Assembly: GCA_016776605.1 (NCBI GenBank)
Contig: JADHTB010000002.1
Span: 62,001-126,000 of the forward strand
Origin: Alphaproteobacteria bacterium
Lineage (GTDB): Bacteria; Pseudomonadota; Alphaproteobacteria; GCA-2731375
Direction: 5' to 3'
Length of the DNA stretch: 64,000 nt
In this document: piece by piece, positions 62,187 through 64,000 of the stretch
Numbering within the stretch: the first letter of the stretch is position 1
Layout: each line of letters begins with the position of its first letter
Translations under genes and position numbers: made by a program
Notes under the pieces: generated by a model
What the model was told of the DNA's origin: nothing
Seen by the model: only the letters and a program-made list of their open reading frames with translations
The model's database searches: none

Positions 62187-63320
62187 ATGAAAATTGCTGA
62201 TAAACATTACCGCACGATTTGGCTGGGCGACGACGGCTGGTCGGTGAATGTGATTGATCAGACGTTATTACCGCATGTCTTTGAAGTCAGGCCTTTAAAG
62301 AGCATGGCGGCGGCGGCGGCGGCGATCGCGGACATGGTGGTGCGTGGCGCCCCATTAATCGGTGCCACGGCAGCCTATGGCATGGCCCTGGCGACGCATG
62401 CGGATACCTCTGATCCCGCGCTTGAGGCGGCCTACGCCCAGCTGCTGGCGACCCGGCCCACGGCGATTAATCTGCGTTGGGCCCTGGACGTTATGCGAGA
62501 GCGGTTGCTGGTGGTGCCGGAGGAATTTCGCCGGGAACTGGCCTATGGCCTGGCGGCGGAAATCTGCGATAACGACGTGGCGGCCTGTCGCAGCATTGGA
62601 CAGCACGGCAGCATCTTGATTGCCGATGCGCATGCGCGTAAGGCCGCGAATAGCGGTGCGCGAAATGGCGCGGGCGCCGCGGTCAATGTGTTGACCCATT
62701 GCAACGCCGGCTGGCTTGCGACGGTGGATTGGGGCACCGCCCTGGCGCCGATCTATACCGCCCATGACGCCGGCATCCCGGTGCATGTCTGGGTGGATGA
62801 AACCCGTCCCCGCAATCAGGGCGCCGCCCTGACCGCGTACGAACTGGGCAGCCACGGCATACCGTACACGGTCATCGTTGATAATGCGGGCGGACATCTG
62901 ATGCAGCACGGCATGGTCGATCTCTGTATCACCGGCACCGACCGCACCACGGCCCATGGTGATGTCTGCAATAAGATCGGAACCTACCTGAAAGCCCTGG
63001 CGGCGCATGATAACGGCATACCATTTTATGTGGGCTTGCCACACAGCACCATTGACTGGCGTTTGGGCGATGGCGTGGCGGAAATTCCTATCGAGCAGCG
63101 GGACGGCGGGGAGGTTTCCCATATTCATGGTGTGACAGAGGCCGGGCAGGGGACCAGTGTGCGTCTGGTGCCGGCAGGCGCGGCGGTGGCGAATTATGCC
63201 TTCGATGTTACGCCGGCCCGTCTGGTGACGGGGTTGATTACGGAGCGGGGGGTTTGTCCGGCCAGCCGGGCCGGTTTGCTGGGTCTTTACCCCGAACAAG
63301 CCGAAAACGCGGCGCCCTGA
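62187..63320 (+). CDS. mtnA: S-methyl-5-thioribose-1-phosphate isomerase
   Basis: 377 residues. Family motifs: [26 protein letters not shown] with the catalytic Cys172, and [21 protein letters not shown] with Asp252. The 80-residue spacing of Cys and Asp equals that in known MtnA. It isomerises methylthioribose-1-P, and in some species 5-deoxyribose-1-P, to the ribulose form. The aldolase gene next to it suggests a DHAP shunt rather than the full methionine cycle. Confidence 0.95.
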   Translation: MKIADKHYRTIWLGDDGWSVNVIDQTLLPHVFEVRPLKSMAAAAAAIADMVVRGAPLIGATAAYGMALATHADTSDPALEAAYAQLLATRPTAINLRWALDVMRERLLVVPEEFRRELAYGLAAEICDNDVAACRSIGQHGSILIADAHARKAANSGARNGAGAAVNVLTHCNAGWLATVDWGTALAPIYTAHDAGIPVHVWVDETRPRNQGAALTAYELGSHGIPYTVIVDNAGGHLMQHGMVDLCITGTDRTTAHGDVCNKIGTYLKALAAHDNGIPFYVGLPHSTIDWRLGDGVAEIPIEQRDGGEVSHIHGVTEAGQGTSVRLVPAGAAVANYAFDVTPARLVTGLITERGVCPASRAGLLGLYPEQAENAAP

Positions 63321-63321
63321 G

Positions 63322-64000
63322 ATGGATAATCTTTGGTCCGATAAGGCGGCCCAGGCCTGTATTGCGCGTTGCAGCGATGCGGGCCTTGGCGACGCCCTGG
63401 CCCTGCGGCTTTACAGCGCCCGGCTATTGGGCCGCGACCGGGATCTGGTCATGCATGGTGGAGGCAATGCCTCGCTAAAGGCCGAAAGCACCGATCCGTA
63501 TGGGGATGTGGTGGCGGTCATGCACATCAAGGGCAGTGGTTGGGACATGGCCACGATCGAGGCGGCGGGCATGCCGGCTGTACGGTTGGAGCCTTTGCGC
63601 CGGTTGCGGACCCTGGCGGCCCTGGATGATCTGGCCATGGTCAATCTGCTGCGGGGCAATCTGCTGCAGGCGCAGGCGCCGGATCCCTCGGTGGAGACAC
63701 TGTTGCACGCCTTTTTACCCCACGCCTACGTGGATCATACCCATGCCTCGGCCATTCTGGCGGTAACAGATCAGCCGGATGGAGATGCGATCTGTGCGGA
63801 ATTGTTTGGCGACAGGGCTGCCGTGGCGCCTTACCGGATGTCGGGACTGGCGCTGGCGCAGGCGGTTGCGGCGGCTTATGCCGGTCAACCGGATTGTCTT
63901 GGCTTGATCCTGTCCAAGCACGGCCTGGTCAGTTTCGGCGAGACCGCGGCGGAAGCTTATGAAAACACGATAAATCTGGTCAATTTGGCGGAGGACCATC
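63322..64000 (+). CDS. Class II aldolase (5' part), possibly bifunctional aldolase/SDR
   Basis: Frame open from ATG 63322, 1 bp after the mtnA stop, to the window end (226 codons). Class II aldolase features: LVMHGGGNASLKAE, KGSGWDMATIE, and the zinc ligands in YVDHTHASAI and SKHGLVSFG. The order and spacing (SRLLG-type start, VETLLHAFLPHAYVDHTHA) match the large bifunctional aldolase/short-chain dehydrogenase family rather than plain MtnB. With mtnA it could cleave 5-methylthioribulose-1-P or 5-deoxyribulose-1-P to DHAP and an aldehyde. Confidence 0.85.
   Translation, partial: MDNLWSDKAAQACIARCSDAGLGDALALRLYSARLLGRDRDLVMHGGGNASLKAESTDPYGDVVAVMHIKGSGWDMATIEAAGMPAVRLEPLRRLRTLAALDDLAMVNLLRGNLLQAQAPDPSVETLLHAFLPHAYVDHTHASAILAVTDQPDGDAICAELFGDRAAVAPYRMSGLALAQAVAAAYAGQPDCLGLILSKHGLVSFGETAAEAYENTINLVNLAEDH

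Noticed and set aside
1-64000. tRNA, rRNA or selC genes
   Set aside because: No cloverleaf or rRNA segment was recognised by eye in the intergenic gaps. A covariance-model scan would be decisive.

Overview
The window looks like the chromosome of an aerobic alphaproteobacterium, probably Rhodospirillales-like. This rests on the moderately high GC content, the conserved blocks lgt-midA-pgeF / ubiK-ybjN-proC / ileS-lspA-DUF3035-M16-M16-pgi-mutL, the downstream lon-hup pair, and the many acyl-CoA dehydrogenases and CoA-transferases. No organism name can be read from the sequence. There are no rRNA or tRNA genes, CRISPR arrays, transposases or prophage modules that I could recognise.

Layout. 1-2.5 kb: 3' end of lon, hup, a palindromic repeat and a GNAT gene. 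2.9-6.8 kb: a molybdenum hydroxylase operon (FAD, 2Fe-2S and Mo subunits) ending in a small MoaD/ThiS-like gene. 6.8-9.2 kb: a pair of acyl-CoA dehydrogenases. 9.3-14.8 kb: a TPR/GT41 O-GlcNAc-transferase-like protein, an RraA-like protein, an ABC-2 permease without its ATPase, and a sensor histidine kinase. 15-31.8 kb: housekeeping genes for lipoprotein maturation (lgt, lspA), peptidoglycan editing, ubiquinone accessory function, proline synthesis, ileS, M16 peptidases, pgi, mutL, rsmD, an RluB-type pseudouridine synthase and tadA. 31.8-43.2 kb: an accessory stretch with a CaiB CoA-transferase, two selenoprotein candidates, a dehydrogenase, tandem DUF2817 hydrolases, a lipoprotein/M48 protease/lipoprotein operon, a lone YqaJ nuclease and an LLM flavin oxidoreductase. 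43.2-48.5 kb: a CoxE-like VWA protein with its MoxR ATPase, two more acyl-CoA dehydrogenases and a PagL-like deacylase. 48.6-59.3 kb: small-molecule catabolism (nuclease-like protein, ketopantoate reductase family, SDR, enoyl-CoA hydratase, GST, acyl-CoA dehydrogenase, cysteine hydrolase, acyl-CoA synthetase, two amidohydrolases). 59.3-64 kb: tandem palindromic repeats, an EmrA-like adaptor with a MarR regulator, an SDR, mtnA and the start of a class II aldolase gene.

The most notable observation is a pair of paralogous genes on the minus strand (33062-34021 and 40563-41378) of the glycine/sarcosine/betaine/D-proline reductase selenoprotein B (GrdB/PrdB) family. Each is interrupted at the same place by one in-frame TGA, followed by Pro-x-x-His-Gln-Thr-Val. 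In both, the mRNA just after the UGA folds into a hairpin with a GU-containing apical loop whose G is 19 nt after the UGA, as expected for a bacterial SECIS element. Read through as selenocysteine they become full-length proteins of 319 and 271 residues. One has a U-x-x-C motif and lies just upstream of a CaiB CoA-transferase gene. The other has U-x-x-D and stands alone. The selenocysteine machinery (selA, selB, selC, selD) is not in the window.

A second unexplained structure is a family of intergenic palindromes ending in TAGAGCA/TGCTCTA at about 1.9, 48.0 and 59.4 kb. At 48.0 kb the two ends of the palindrome supply the stop codons of two convergent genes. Protein-family calls come from recognising motifs by eye; no database search was run.
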